From an uncultured Bacilli bacterium (lineage in GTDB: Bacteria > Bacillota_I > Bacilli_A > RF39 > UBA660): a DNA stretch of 64,000 bases. The notes below the pieces were generated by a model that was not told the origin of the DNA, searched no databases, and saw only the letters and a program-made list of their open reading frames with translations. This document shows, piece by piece, positions 1-7,166 of the stretch; the stretch's first letter is position 1; the number at the start of each line of letters is the position of its first letter. A program made the translations under genes and the position numbers. The stretch covers positions 43,664 to 107,663 of the forward strand of contig CAKOIF010000004.1 in the NCBI GenBank assembly GCA_934086485.1, read 5' to 3'.

Positions 1-359
1 ATTAAAAGCACAATATAATTTAAATTAAAGTTAGAACTATTTCCCTTTATTAAGTATAGAAAACCCGCGAGGATAATCGAAGTCATATAAAAGTATATAA
101 TATTTGATATTGTATATTTTATTGATTTATAACCAAAAGCGACTATTACCATAATTATACTTATTAATATTTTTAATAAAAATAAAACTATATTATTAAT
201 TTTTAAAAATAATAAAAATATAGATAACACCCCTATTAAGGAAGATAAAATATAATAATAAATTTTTCTATTTCTTTTTAAAGTAAATGATACAGTAAGA
301 AGTATTAAAAAATCATATATAAAATTAATTATACATACTAAATCAATATAAACTGTCAT
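1..359 (-). CDS. spoIIGA: SpoIIGA, pro-sigma-E processing protease (partial, runs off left edge)
   Basis: About 119 codons can be read leftward from an ATG at 357-359, preceded by a GGTG ribosome site. The product begins MTVYIDLVCIINF and shows several hydrophobic helices separated by short basic loops. This matches the N-terminal membrane domain of SpoIIGA, the septum-located aspartic protease that activates pro-sigma-E in the mother cell. The catalytic half lies beyond the window. Its place just downstream of ftsA-ftsZ is the same as in Bacillus, where sigE follows. The call rests on the N-terminal pattern plus gene order. Confidence 0.85.
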   Translation of the reverse strand, partial: MTVYIDLVCIINFIYDFLILLTVSFTLKRNRKIYYYILSSLIGVLSIFLLFLKINNIVLFLLKILISIIMVIVAFGYKSIKYTISNIIYFYMTSIILAGFLYLIKGNSSNFNLNYIVLL

Positions 360-374
360 ATCATCACCAACACT

Positions 375-470
375 ATTTTATAAAAAAAGAAATAAAAATT
401 ATGTCAAATAATGTCTAAAAGTTATTTTATATTTCATTTCGAAAAAAGTAATTTTTTTAAAGTTTTCGAA
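375..470 (-). promoter_or_regulatory. spoIIGA promoter with Spo0A-like boxes
   Basis: On the minus strand a TTGACA (402-407) is followed by TATAAA (377-382) or TAAAAT (375-380). The spacing is 19 or 21 bp, longer than the usual 17. Two TTCGAA cores lie upstream at 438-443 and 465-470, 27 bp apart. The Bacillus spoIIG promoter likewise has an over-long spacer and upstream Spo0A boxes (consensus TGTCGAA). The boxes here are imperfect, so control by Spo0A is inferred. Confidence 0.45.
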
Positions 471-487
471 ATAACTATATATTTTGT

Positions 488-518
488 AACAAGTAAAAAG
501 AAATGACAACGCCATTTC
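488..518 (-). terminator. Hairpin with U-run downstream of the small-RNA locus
   Basis: GAAATG (500-505) pairs with CATTTC (513-518) across a 7-nt loop. On the minus strand a T-rich run follows. It could be a back-up terminator for the small RNA ending near 535. Confidence 0.45.
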
Positions 519-534
519 CTTTTACCATTATTAA

Positions 535-645
535 AATAAAAAGTGCCCCGCTTACAGTAATGTAAGTTGAGCGTTTACTATTAAACTGGTAGCGCTCGCA
601 CAGCTATTACGAGTAGCTCCAATAATTGTAAGACATTTATCTTAC
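535..645 (-). ncRNA. Small RNA 1, paralogue of the RNA at 926-1044 (putative RNA antitoxin)
   Basis: The minus strand has a promoter TTGAAA (675-680), 17-bp spacer, TATATT (652-657), so a transcript should start near 645. It opens with a perfect hairpin GTAAGA/TCTTAC (645-628). It carries the 9-mer GCGCTACCA (587-595, complement) and ends in a terminator hairpin (544-571) followed by a U-rich run. A second RNA at 926-1044 has the same order of parts and the same terminator-loop sequence TTACAGTAATGTA. No ORF is evident. The proposed role, repressing the neighbouring small hydrophobic peptide, is inferred from similarity to type I toxin-antitoxin loci. Confidence 0.65.
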
Positions 646-724
646 AAATTAAATATAACAAAAAATATAATGAATTTCAACCTTTTATGAAGTAAAAAAA
701 TATAATTTTTGCAAACAAATGTTA

Positions 725-824
725 TTGACATAAATTCTAACCGGTGGTATCATTAGTATAGGAAGTAACCGTTAGACGGGCGCTACCACTCAACTATTCT
801 TTTAAAAGAAAGCGAGGTGGTCAT
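725..824 (+). promoter_or_regulatory. Promoter and structured leader of the small hydrophobic peptide
   Basis: A near-consensus promoter, TTGACA (725-730), 17 bp, TATCAT (748-753), should start transcription near 760. The leader contains GCGCTACCA (780-788). Its ACCAC (785-789) can pair with GTGGT (817-821) in the Shine-Dalgarno region AGGTGG, and a palindrome (UUCUUUUAAAAGAA) lies in between. The leader could therefore hide its own ribosome site, as is typical of type I toxin mRNAs. The GGAAG..AA.CGTT and GCGCTACCA segments also occur, in the same sense, in the small RNA at 926-1044. Confidence 0.6.
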
Positions 825-929
825 ATGAGACAATGCTACAGAGAAATTTTCTACTATATGATAATATTTCTAATAGGTATTATATTGTTAATTCAAACTT
901 TTGCTTTGATAATACTTATTATTAAATAA
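825..929 (+). CDS. 34-aa hydrophobic peptide, putative holin-like/type I toxin
   Basis: A 34-codon ORF with a good ribosome site (AGGTGG, 4 nt before ATG). After a short polar start (MRQCYREIFYY) nearly the whole peptide is one hydrophobic helix ending in a single Lys. Size, layout and the GAGGTGGTCAT start context resemble the small membrane toxins of Firmicutes type I toxin-antitoxin systems (Hol_Tox/Fst/TxpA-like). Its stop codon directly abuts the terminator of a convergent small RNA, as in Fst-type par loci. Toxicity is inferred, and a small membrane peptide with another role cannot be excluded. Confidence 0.6.
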   Translation: MRQCYREIFYYMIIFLIGIILLIQTFALIILIIK

Positions 930-1044
930 AAAAAGCGCCTATGTTACAGTAATGTAGCATAAGCGCAACACAAGTAAATTGGTAGCGCTCGTCATCCAAA
1001 AAACGATTGCTTCCTTTTTTATTATATGTAAGTTTTGTTCTTAC
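926..1044 (-). ncRNA. Small RNA 2, convergent with the toxin-like gene (putative RNA antitoxin)
   Basis: The minus strand has TTGACT (1074-1079), 17 bp, TATATT (1051-1056). The predicted RNA starts near 1044 with a hairpin GTAAG/CTTAC (1044-1028). It carries GCGCTACCA (980-988, complement) and ends in a strong terminator hairpin at 935-966 followed by a U-run. The 3' end overlaps the stop codon of the convergent peptide gene. The promoter lies next to the ftsZ stop codon, so ftsZ read-through would enter this RNA. It shares architecture with the RNA at 535-645. Confidence 0.68.
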
Positions 1045-1079
1045 ATACCTAATATAGCATATTTTATTTAGTTAGTCAA

Positions 1080-2132
1080 TTAGTCTTGACTTCTTAAGAA
1101 TGGAGGAATTTCATAATCATTGTCTAAAATCTCTGGTGTTTTTCTTTTAGGAAGTTGTCCATCAAATAATGTTTCATTACTAATTTCTTCATCAAAGCCT
1201 GTTGCAATTACAGTAACAATAACTTCATCTTGAAGATTTTCATTTTTAATTGCACCGAAGATAATATTAACATCATTATTTGCTGCCTCTCTAACAGTTT
1301 CAACTGCATCTTCAATTTCAAATAATGTAAGGTTATTACCACCTGTTACATTGACAATAGCATTTCTTGCTCCATCAATAGTTTCCTCAAGAAGAGAATT
1401 TGATACTGCTTGTTTTGCAGCCTCGATTGCTCTATTTTCTCCAGCAGCACAACCAATACCAATAATTGCTGTACCACTTTTTTCCATAACTGTTTTAACA
1501 TCTGCAAAGTCAAGGTTGATAACTCCAGTAACAGCAATAAGGTCAGAAATTGATTGTACACCTCTGTGAAGTACATTATCAACTTCTTTAAATGCATCAT
1601 CAAATGAAGTAGTTTTATCTATAATATCTCTTAAACGATCATTAGGAATTACAATTAAAGTATCTACATGTTTTTTTAAATCATCAAGACCTAAAAGAGC
1701 ATTTTCCATTCTTCTTTTACCTTCGAACTTAAATGGTTTTGTAACTATACCAACAGTAAGTGATCCAAGTTCTTGAGCAATTTCTGCAATAATTGGAGCA
1801 GCACCAGTACCAGTTCCGCCTCCCATACCACAAGCAACAAAAACCATATCAGCACCAGATAAAGCTTCCTCAAGTTCGCTTTTACTCTCTAAAGCAGCAG
1901 CTCTACCAACTTCTGGATTTGCACCAGCACCTCTACCACCAGTAATATTTTTACCTATTTGAATTTTATTAGGACATAATGAAGCATTAAGTACTTGTAA
2001 ATCTGTATTAACTACATAGAACTCTACACTTTGTACTCCTTCTTCAATCATTCGGTTAACGGCATTACAACCGCCTCCACCTACACCAACAACTTTTATT
2101 TTTGCTACTTGATCCATTACTAAATTTGACAT
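1080..2132 (-). CDS. ftsZ: Cell division protein FtsZ
   Basis: Tubulin-like GTPase of 350 aa that forms the cytokinetic ring. It shows the N-terminal [11 protein letters not shown] nucleotide loop (about 16-26), the tubulin signature [10 protein letters not shown] (104-113) and the T7 loop NLDFAD (206-211) with catalytic acidic residues. A short C-terminal tail ending IPPFLRSQD is the docking peptide for FtsA. The start has GGAGG 7 nt upstream. It lies 12 nt behind ftsA and is presumably co-transcribed with it. The C-terminal linker is very short compared with Bacillus FtsZ (about 380 aa). Confidence 0.97.
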   Translation of the reverse strand: MSNLVMDQVAKIKVVGVGGGGCNAVNRMIEEGVQSVEFYVVNTDLQVLNASLCPNKIQIGKNITGGRGAGANPEVGRAAALESKSELEEALSGADMVFVACGMGGGTGTGAAPIIAEIAQELGSLTVGIVTKPFKFEGKRRMENALLGLDDLKKHVDTLIVIPNDRLRDIIDKTTSFDDAFKEVDNVLHRGVQSISDLIAVTGVINLDFADVKTVMEKSGTAIIGIGCAAGENRAIEAAKQAVSNSLLEETIDGARNAIVNVTGGNNLTLFEIEDAVETVREAANNDVNIIFGAIKNENLQDEVIVTVIATGFDEEISNETLFDGQLPKRKTPEILDNDYEIPPFLRSQD

Positions 2133-2144
2133 CTACTTTCCTCC

Positions 2145-3389
2145 TTAATTATCAAAAAAATATCCATATATTTTGCCAAGAAGAGAATTTTCGGATATGT
2201 TTACTTTTTTTGAAGTTCCCCCAAGTTCTTCTTGCTGTTCTAAATCAAATATTGATATCTCAACATTTCTTAATTTTAATCTACTATTATAATATTTTAT
2301 AGCACCTACTACATTTGAATATCTATTATCTCTAACTCCAAGTTCTTTAACAACTTCATAATTGGCTAAATCTTTAAAGTTATCCTGTATAAAATGTTCA
2401 AAATAAGGTAAGTTTGTAACTCCCCCTGTAATTATTATATAACTTATTTCTTTTTTTGTTAAGAGGTTAATTTGCTTTTTTATTAACCCAGCTAGTTCTT
2501 TTAACCTCGATATTGCTACATTAGTGGCTTCATACTCTGAAATTTTTCTATCATCACCATTAATATCTTTGATTACAATACTTTCACTAGGTCTTGCCAT
2601 ATGTATATCAGCACAAGTAAAATTTTCTTTTATATAATTTGCATCTTTCTTATTTGTTTTAAATACATAAGCAATATCTTTATCTATTGAGGAAGATGCT
2701 ATATCAATTATTTCACTAGATGTAAGGATTCCTTTATTAATAATTGATACTGTTAAATTACTATAACCAATATTTACTACAGCACCAACACTTTTAGCAT
2801 ATTCCGGTCTTTTAAATTCATAATAATCATTTATTGGTTCAATACATATATCTAAAACTTTTATATTAAGTTTACTTAAAAATTTTATTATATTATCTGT
2901 ATTTATTTTAGGTACAACTACCGCAACTACATTAACAGTTAATTTACCTGCAACACATTTAACTGGATTAGATACAACTTCATCATCATTTATAATAAAT
3001 TTTGTTGGTAAAATTGTAACTAATTCTTTATTATCATCAATTTTTTTATAAATACTTTTTTGCATTGCTTTTGTAATATCATCATGAGTTATAACATTAT
3101 CTTCATTTGTAATATTAACTGAAGCACTAGAAACAAAACATTCAAGGTTATCAGTGGGTACACAAAGAAGTACACTTTTTATAGGAAGCCCTAACATATT
3201 TTCACATTTAGAAAAAACATCTTTAATTGCTATACTAGCACTTTCAGGATTTACTATATAACCTTTCTTTATTCCTTGAGAGGGACTTTCAGCACACGCT
3301 AAAATATTAACTTTATTTTTAGTTATTTCTCCGACAACAAGTTTAATACTAAACGAACCAATATCTAAACATGCTATTATCTTTCTCAT
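2145..3389 (-). CDS. ftsA: Cell division protein FtsA
   Basis: Actin-like membrane tether of FtsZ, 414 aa, a normal length. The phosphate-1 motif DIGSFSIKLVVGEI stands near the N-terminus and a late GGVTNLPYFE segment corresponds to the second phosphate/adenosine region. The C-terminus (NSLLGKIYGYFFDN) can form the amphipathic helix that binds the membrane. It is the first gene of an ftsA-ftsZ operon with its own promoter at 3415-3443. Confidence 0.95.
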   Translation of the reverse strand: MRKIIACLDIGSFSIKLVVGEITKNKVNILACAESPSQGIKKGYIVNPESASIAIKDVFSKCENMLGLPIKSVLLCVPTDNLECFVSSASVNITNEDNVITHDDITKAMQKSIYKKIDDNKELVTILPTKFIINDDEVVSNPVKCVAGKLTVNVVAVVVPKINTDNIIKFLSKLNIKVLDICIEPINDYYEFKRPEYAKSVGAVVNIGYSNLTVSIINKGILTSSEIIDIASSSIDKDIAYVFKTNKKDANYIKENFTCADIHMARPSESIVIKDINGDDRKISEYEATNVAISRLKELAGLIKKQINLLTKKEISYIIITGGVTNLPYFEHFIQDNFKDLANYEVVKELGVRDNRYSNVVGAIKYYNSRLKLRNVEISIFDLEQQEELGGTSKKVNISENSLLGKIYGYFFDN

Positions 3390-3414
3390 ACCCTCACCTA
3401 TTTTTTCTAGTCTT

Positions 3415-3443
3415 ATTATACCTTAACTATTAATTTCTTTCAA
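3415..3443 (-). promoter_or_regulatory. ftsA promoter
   Basis: Minus-strand TTGAAA (3438-3443), 17-bp spacer, TATAAT (3415-3420), about 25 bp upstream of the ftsA ATG. A typical housekeeping sigma promoter. Confidence 0.75.
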
Positions 3444-3452
3444 GAAATTTTC

Positions 3453-3488
3453 ATATTAAATTAATAAAATCAATTTTTTCTTTAGTAT
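3453..3488. repeat. 36-bp direct repeat, copy 1
   Basis: An AT-rich 36-bp sequence beginning ATATTAAATTAATAAAATC and ending TTTAGTAT. It recurs with one mismatch at 3689-3724. The two copies bracket about 200 bp that hold the small RNA candidate. Confidence 0.8.
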
Positions 3489-3514
3489 ATAGAACTTTTA
3501 GTTATGTGGAACTT

Positions 3515-3541
3515 TTATAAAAATGCCTAGTAATTTAGGCA
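3515..3541 (-). terminator. Intrinsic terminator between small RNA and ftsA
   Basis: TGCCTA/TAGGCA stem with a 6-nt loop, followed on the minus strand by a run of five U. It probably backs up the terminator at 3552-3587 and insulates ftsA. Confidence 0.6.
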
Positions 3542-3551
3542 CTTCTAATAT

Positions 3552-3630
3552 AAAAAAGTCCTTAACTTTCTATAAAGAAAATTAAGGAATAATTGACTCA
3601 GGGCTTCGAAAGTTTCCTGAGTACCAATTA
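3552..3630 (-). ncRNA. Structured small RNA candidate upstream of ftsA
   Basis: A consensus promoter on the minus strand (TTGACA 3659-3664, 16 bp, TATAAT 3637-3642) predicts a transcript starting near 3630. The RNA folds into two hairpins. The first has AATTG (3591-3595) with CAATT (3625-3629) and ACTCAGG (3596-3602) with CCTGAGT (3616-3622), with a 2-nt bulge. The second is a long terminator stem (3560-3587) followed by six U. There is no ORF. I do not recognise the family. A perfect promoter, compact structure and terminator make a genuine roughly 80-nt RNA likely. Confidence 0.7.
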
Positions 3631-3636
3631 CATACA

Positions 3637-3664
3637 ATTATACACTAATAATTATAAATGTCAA
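3637..3664 (-). promoter_or_regulatory. Promoter of the small RNA at 3552-3630
   Basis: TTGACA, 16-bp spacer, TATAAT: both hexamers perfect, making it one of the strongest promoters seen in the window. Confidence 0.75.
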
Positions 3665-3688
3665 TTATTTTGACAAAAATTCTAGGAT

Positions 3689-3724
3689 ATATTAAATTAA
3701 TAAAATCCATTTTTTCTTTAGTAT
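3689..3724. repeat. 36-bp direct repeat, copy 2
   Basis: Matches 3453-3488 with a single C/A difference. It lies just upstream of the small-RNA promoter, suggesting that the block between the copies arose by duplication or insertion. Confidence 0.8.
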
Positions 3725-3791
3725 TAAATGTATTTTATAACTAATCCCACTGAAAGATTTTTCGTTATTTGATAAAATTTTTCACTTTATA

Positions 3792-4529
3792 TTAATCATT
3801 ATCTAAAAAGAAATGAACCATTTTTTCATAATTATCTTGGCTATTTAAACAAGTATCAATTAAATAACCTTTTATATTATTATTTTGATATTCTTTTATT
3901 CCTCTTATATAAAACTCTTTATTTCTATCCTCTATATAAAAAGGCATTATATTATTACAAAGGCATTCTTTAAATATAATCATTCTTCCAACCCTTCCGT
4001 TGCCATCTTGAAAAGGATGAATTTTTTCGAATCTAACGTGAAACTCTATTATATCTTCAAAAGTTTTTGCTTTTATATCATTGTACCAATTTAATAACTT
4101 TTTCATATCATTTGCTACATTTTCGGGTGAAGATGTTGTAATATTCCCTACGAAATTCTTTTTCTTTTTATATTCTCCTACATTAAACCATTTACTTTCT
4201 TCATCCGTTAATGTACCATTTTTTAATATAAAATGATACTTCTTAATCATATTTTCAGTTAGTGAATCATCGACAGTATCAAGCATATATTTAAATAAAG
4301 TAAAATGATTTTTAGTTTCTGTAGCATCTTTTAAAACAATGACCTTATCATTTGACGTTAAGATGGTTCCTGTATCATATATACTTGCTGTTTCATCTGA
4401 TGTAATTGTTGAACCTTCCATATGATTAGTATTATATGCAAAATCAATTTGTGTTTTATGATATAAATTTCCAGGTAAATTCAAATTTTTTTGCTCAATT
4501 AATGCCTTTTTAATTTCAATTATCTCCAT
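3792..4529 (-). CDS. Fic-domain protein (AMP-transferase family)
   Basis: A 245-aa protein with the full Fic active-site motif HPFQDGNGRVGR (171-182), catalytic His171. An N-terminal TNHMEG (34-39) fits the inhibitory (S/T)xxxE(G/N) motif, as in Fic proteins that carry their own autoinhibitory helix. The family transfers AMP or other nucleotide parts onto Ser/Thr/Tyr of target proteins. The target cannot be told here. No separate antitoxin gene lies next to it. It has AAAGGAA before the ATG and sits as an isolated accessory gene between ftsA and a phosphodiesterase gene. Confidence 0.9.
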   Translation of the reverse strand: MEIIEIKKALIEQKNLNLPGNLYHKTQIDFAYNTNHMEGSTITSDETASIYDTGTILTSNDKVIVLKDATETKNHFTLFKYMLDTVDDSLTENMIKKYHFILKNGTLTDEESKWFNVGEYKKKKNFVGNITTSSPENVANDMKKLLNWYNDIKAKTFEDIIEFHVRFEKIHPFQDGNGRVGRMIIFKECLCNNIMPFYIEDRNKEFYIRGIKEYQNNNIKGYLIDTCLNSQDNYEKMVHFFLDND

Positions 4530-4792
4530 AAAATTCCTTTCTTATTTATGTATATATTATACTATAATAAGTCTTTAAAGTCATTAATATTTAAACTATT
4601 TGGCTTATAATGTTTACCCAATATCTACATATATTTTTTTGACTTTTTTCATCAAAATATAATTTTTTCTAATTTACTATTATATCGAATAATTTACAAA
4701 AAAGTCTCTAGTCCACACGGGATCCAAAGCTCATCTACAAATTCATTATATATTAGTAAAAAAATAATTACAAGTATTTTAGTTAATAAAGA
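4530..4792. other. Intergenic stretch without a gene
   Basis: AT-rich spacer holding the fic promoter area and one small GC-richer patch around 4713-4735. I see no ORF, no tRNA and no convincing hairpin with a U-run. Confidence 0.5.
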
Positions 4793-5377
4793 TTAATCAA
4801 CAATATAATATGGAAAATCATATTTAAAATTATTATTATAATTACCATAAACAAAAAGTTCTTTATTATTTTTCTTAACAAACTCTATTATCTTATCATT
4901 TAATAAAGGTCTTAAAATACATATAAAATCATACTTAAAATGTTTTTCTGTAGTATTTAATACATAATTTAAAATACCAACTTTATAAGTTTTATTCTTA
5001 ATATTTAATTTATCAATAACTGTATTATAAAATGACATAACATAAATATTTTTACTTTCATATTTAATTAAAGTTTTAACTAAATTATCTATATCTATAA
5101 AAGGATCTTTTATTTCCAAAAGAATTATTTTATTTGTATTTAATTTAAGAACACTTTCTAAAGTATCACATATTATTTCATTTGAATTAAAACTTTTAAA
5201 TAATTTTCCATCATAAAGCATATCGTGATAAATATAAAACTTTTTATCTTTTGTTCCTCTTACATCACATTCAAATCCATAATAATTTTCATTTATGGCA
5301 TTAAAAAAAGAAAAAAGTGAGTTTTCTTTTGCAAACTTATGACTACCTCTGTGGGCAATTAATTTATATTCTCTCAT
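4793..5377 (-). CDS. Glycerophosphodiester phosphodiesterase family protein
   Basis: 194 aa with the GDPD signatures in order: AHRGS near residue 8, a KENS segment, FECDVRGTKD, then YHD. These supply the catalytic His pair and metal-binding acidic residues. The family cleaves glycerophosphodiesters to glycerol-3-phosphate plus alcohol, usually in phospholipid or teichoic-acid turnover. It is shorter than typical GDPDs (about 230-250 aa) and lacks a signal peptide, so it should be cytoplasmic. Its ATG overlaps the TGA of the upstream gene by 4 nt. Confidence 0.85.
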   Translation of the reverse strand: MREYKLIAHRGSHKFAKENSLFSFFNAINENYYGFECDVRGTKDKKFYIYHDMLYDGKLFKSFNSNEIICDTLESVLKLNTNKIILLEIKDPFIDIDNLVKTLIKYESKNIYVMSFYNTVIDKLNIKNKTYKVGILNYVLNTTEKHFKYDFICILRPLLNDKIIEFVKKNNKELFVYGNYNNNFKYDFPYYIVD

Positions 5378-5763
5378 ACTTTTTTCTTATGAAATATTAC
5401 ATAAAATAATACCAAAATTGTTAAAAAACATATTACTGATATTATTGGAATTAAAAATTCCTTTGGTTTATCTTCGGTATTAACTACCGTTTTTACTTCA
5501 CTAAACACCTGTGATGCTTTTTTTTCTTTATAAACTGTTAATGTATAAGTAGTAACTTTTTTATCATAGACCTCAATTAAAACGTGATTTTCTCCGGATG
5601 TTAAATTACTATTACCATATACTGTTACTTTGCAATTATCACAAGTATCATAATTAAATATTAATGTAAGTGCACTTGAATCTACATTTACATCATAATC
5701 AAATACTTCACTACTAAAGTCTGGAGTCATTTCTCCATTTAAAACTTCTAAGTTATAAAGCAT
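5374..5763 (-). CDS. Small membrane-anchored protein with cadherin-like beta-sandwich domain
   Basis: 129 aa. Residues about 1-80 show the L..L....G...P.F....Y.V.V pattern of the cadherin-like beta-sandwich repeat found in Firmicutes surface proteins. A hydrophobic helix (about 105-123) and KKK end follow. No signal peptide is visible, so the topology is unclear: the sandwich may face the cytoplasm, or export may use the C-terminal helix. It ends in TGA overlapping the next gene. Function unknown. Confidence 0.55.
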   Translation of the reverse strand: MLYNLEVLNGEMTPDFSSEVFDYDVNVDSSALTLIFNYDTCDNCKVTVYGNSNLTSGENHVLIEVYDKKVTTYTLTVYKEKKASQVFSEVKTVVNTEDKPKEFLIPIISVICFLTILVLFYVIFHKKKV

Positions 5764-5777
5764 TTCTCTCTCCTTTT

Positions 5778-6860
5778 TTAAATAAATTCTATTAATACTT
5801 CATTTTCTACATAAATATATTTTTTGTTAATACTAATACTTCCATTATTTAAAACAAGTTTTTTATTTCTTAATAATTTTTTTACTTTTTCATTTGCAAG
5901 TAAATCTACATTATATCTTTCTTTAAATTTTTCTATATCTATTCCCTTTATAAAACGAAATCCAAGAATTAAAGCATAGGTAATTTCATCATCTTTAGTT
6001 AGAATTTCTTTTTGAGAAATATAGTTTCCTTTTAAATATAAAGTTAAATTTTTTGTATTTGTATATCTTAAGTTATCAATATAACCTGATGCACCAAGAC
6101 CAAAGCCATAATAATTATCATTAAGCCAGTAAGCACTATTATGTTTTGAATAAAAACCCTCTTTTGCAAAGTTACTTACCTCATAATGAATATAGCCTTC
6201 TTTCTTTAAAGCACCACATATAACATCATACATTTTTTTATCAAGACTATCACTAATTGGTAAAGTCCCATTTATACTTAAAACTGTATTAGGTTCAATC
6301 ATAAGGGAATATGTGCTTATATGGTTAACATTTAAAGAAATAATTTTATCTAAATCACTTTTTAATGTTTTAATACTTTCATTAGGAATAGCATAAATTA
6401 AATCTACATTTATATTATTAAAATATTTTTTACATAAATCTATTTTAGATTTTGCTTCTTCATAAGAAACCTTTCTATTTAATAACTTTTGATTATTTTC
6501 ATCAAAGCTTTCGATACCTATACTTAATCTATTTACTCTATTACTTTTTAAAATTGAAAGTAGTTTTTCATTAATATCTAAAATATTTGCTTCAAAAGTA
6601 TATTCATATTCTTCATTTAATTTAAAGATTTTTAAAATAGAAAATAGTTTATTAAGTTCTTTTTCATTTAAGGATGTTGGCGTTCCACCACCTATATAAA
6701 AAGTATCTAATATATCACCTTTATAGTTTTTTTTAATTTCCTTTTCTAATGAACCTAAATATTTATCTACAAATGCATCATTTCTTAGCATTTTGCAAAA
6801 TGCGCAGTAAAAGCAAATATTATTACAAAAAGGAATATGTATATAAGCACTTTTAATCAT
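5778..6860 (-). CDS. hemW: HemW-like radical SAM protein
   Basis: 360 aa, with the radical SAM cluster motif C12-x3-C16-x2-C19 at the N-terminus, the GGGTPTSL segment and the C-terminal HemN-like domain. Gene order lepA-hemW matches Bacillus, where this protein (once called HemN) is thought to be a heme chaperone and not a coproporphyrinogen oxidase. It overlaps the upstream gene by 4 nt. Confidence 0.88.
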   Translation of the reverse strand: MIKSAYIHIPFCNNICFYCAFCKMLRNDAFVDKYLGSLEKEIKKNYKGDILDTFYIGGGTPTSLNEKELNKLFSILKIFKLNEEYEYTFEANILDINEKLLSILKSNRVNRLSIGIESFDENNQKLLNRKVSYEEAKSKIDLCKKYFNNINVDLIYAIPNESIKTLKSDLDKIISLNVNHISTYSLMIEPNTVLSINGTLPISDSLDKKMYDVICGALKKEGYIHYEVSNFAKEGFYSKHNSAYWLNDNYYGFGLGASGYIDNLRYTNTKNLTLYLKGNYISQKEILTKDDEITYALILGFRFIKGIDIEKFKERYNVDLLANEKVKKLLRNKKLVLNNGSISINKKYIYVENEVLIEFI

Positions 6861-7165
6861 CTTTTATAACTACCTATAAACTTTCCTTCATTATCTTTAA
6901 AAGGAACATTTTGTTTTATAAAATTTTGTCCACCTTTAATTTTTGCATTATATAAATTTTCTTGTCTTTTTTTAGAAATTTCATTATAAATATCACTGCC
7001 TAAAACTTCTTTTGCTAAATCGCTAGTAAGATATCTTCCTACACTCGAAGAACTTATGCCAGTAATATTTGAAAGCTCTATATCTGAATAATTACTTTCT
7101 AAAAATAGTTTACTTAAAAATAATATTTTAACTTTCATTTCTTCTTCTTGTTTTTTACTTCTCAT
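6857..7165 (-). CDS. Small HTH DNA-binding protein
   Basis: 102 aa from the ATG at 7163-7165, chosen because GGAG lies 4 nt upstream. It starts just after the lepA stop. A helix-turn-helix is visible in the first half (NYSDIELSNITGISSSSVGRYL), followed by a basic, Gly/Lys-rich C-terminus. The HTH-plus-basic-tail layout recalls the sporulation regulator SpoIIID, but the match is not close enough to name it. Located between lepA and hemW, overlapping hemW by 4 nt. Confidence 0.65.
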   Translation of the reverse strand: MRSKKQEEEMKVKILFLSKLFLESNYSDIELSNITGISSSSVGRYLTSDLAKEVLGSDIYNEISKKRQENLYNAKIKGGQNFIKQNVPFKDNEGKFIGSYKR

Positions 7166-7166
7166 A

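Noticed and set aside
745..795. GGTGGTA...TACCAC in the toxin leader as a T-box antiterminator
   Set aside because: The rest of the T-box pattern is absent, and the first part overlaps the -10 region of the promoter.
4700..4740. GC-richer patch resembling a tRNA or terminator remnant
   Set aside because: No cloverleaf or stable hairpin can be drawn; left as unassigned spacer.
5374..5376. Possible UGA=Trp recoding (Mollicutes code)
   Set aside because: TGA ends genes at 5374 and 34625 in coupled ATGA overlaps, and Trp is encoded by TGG throughout.
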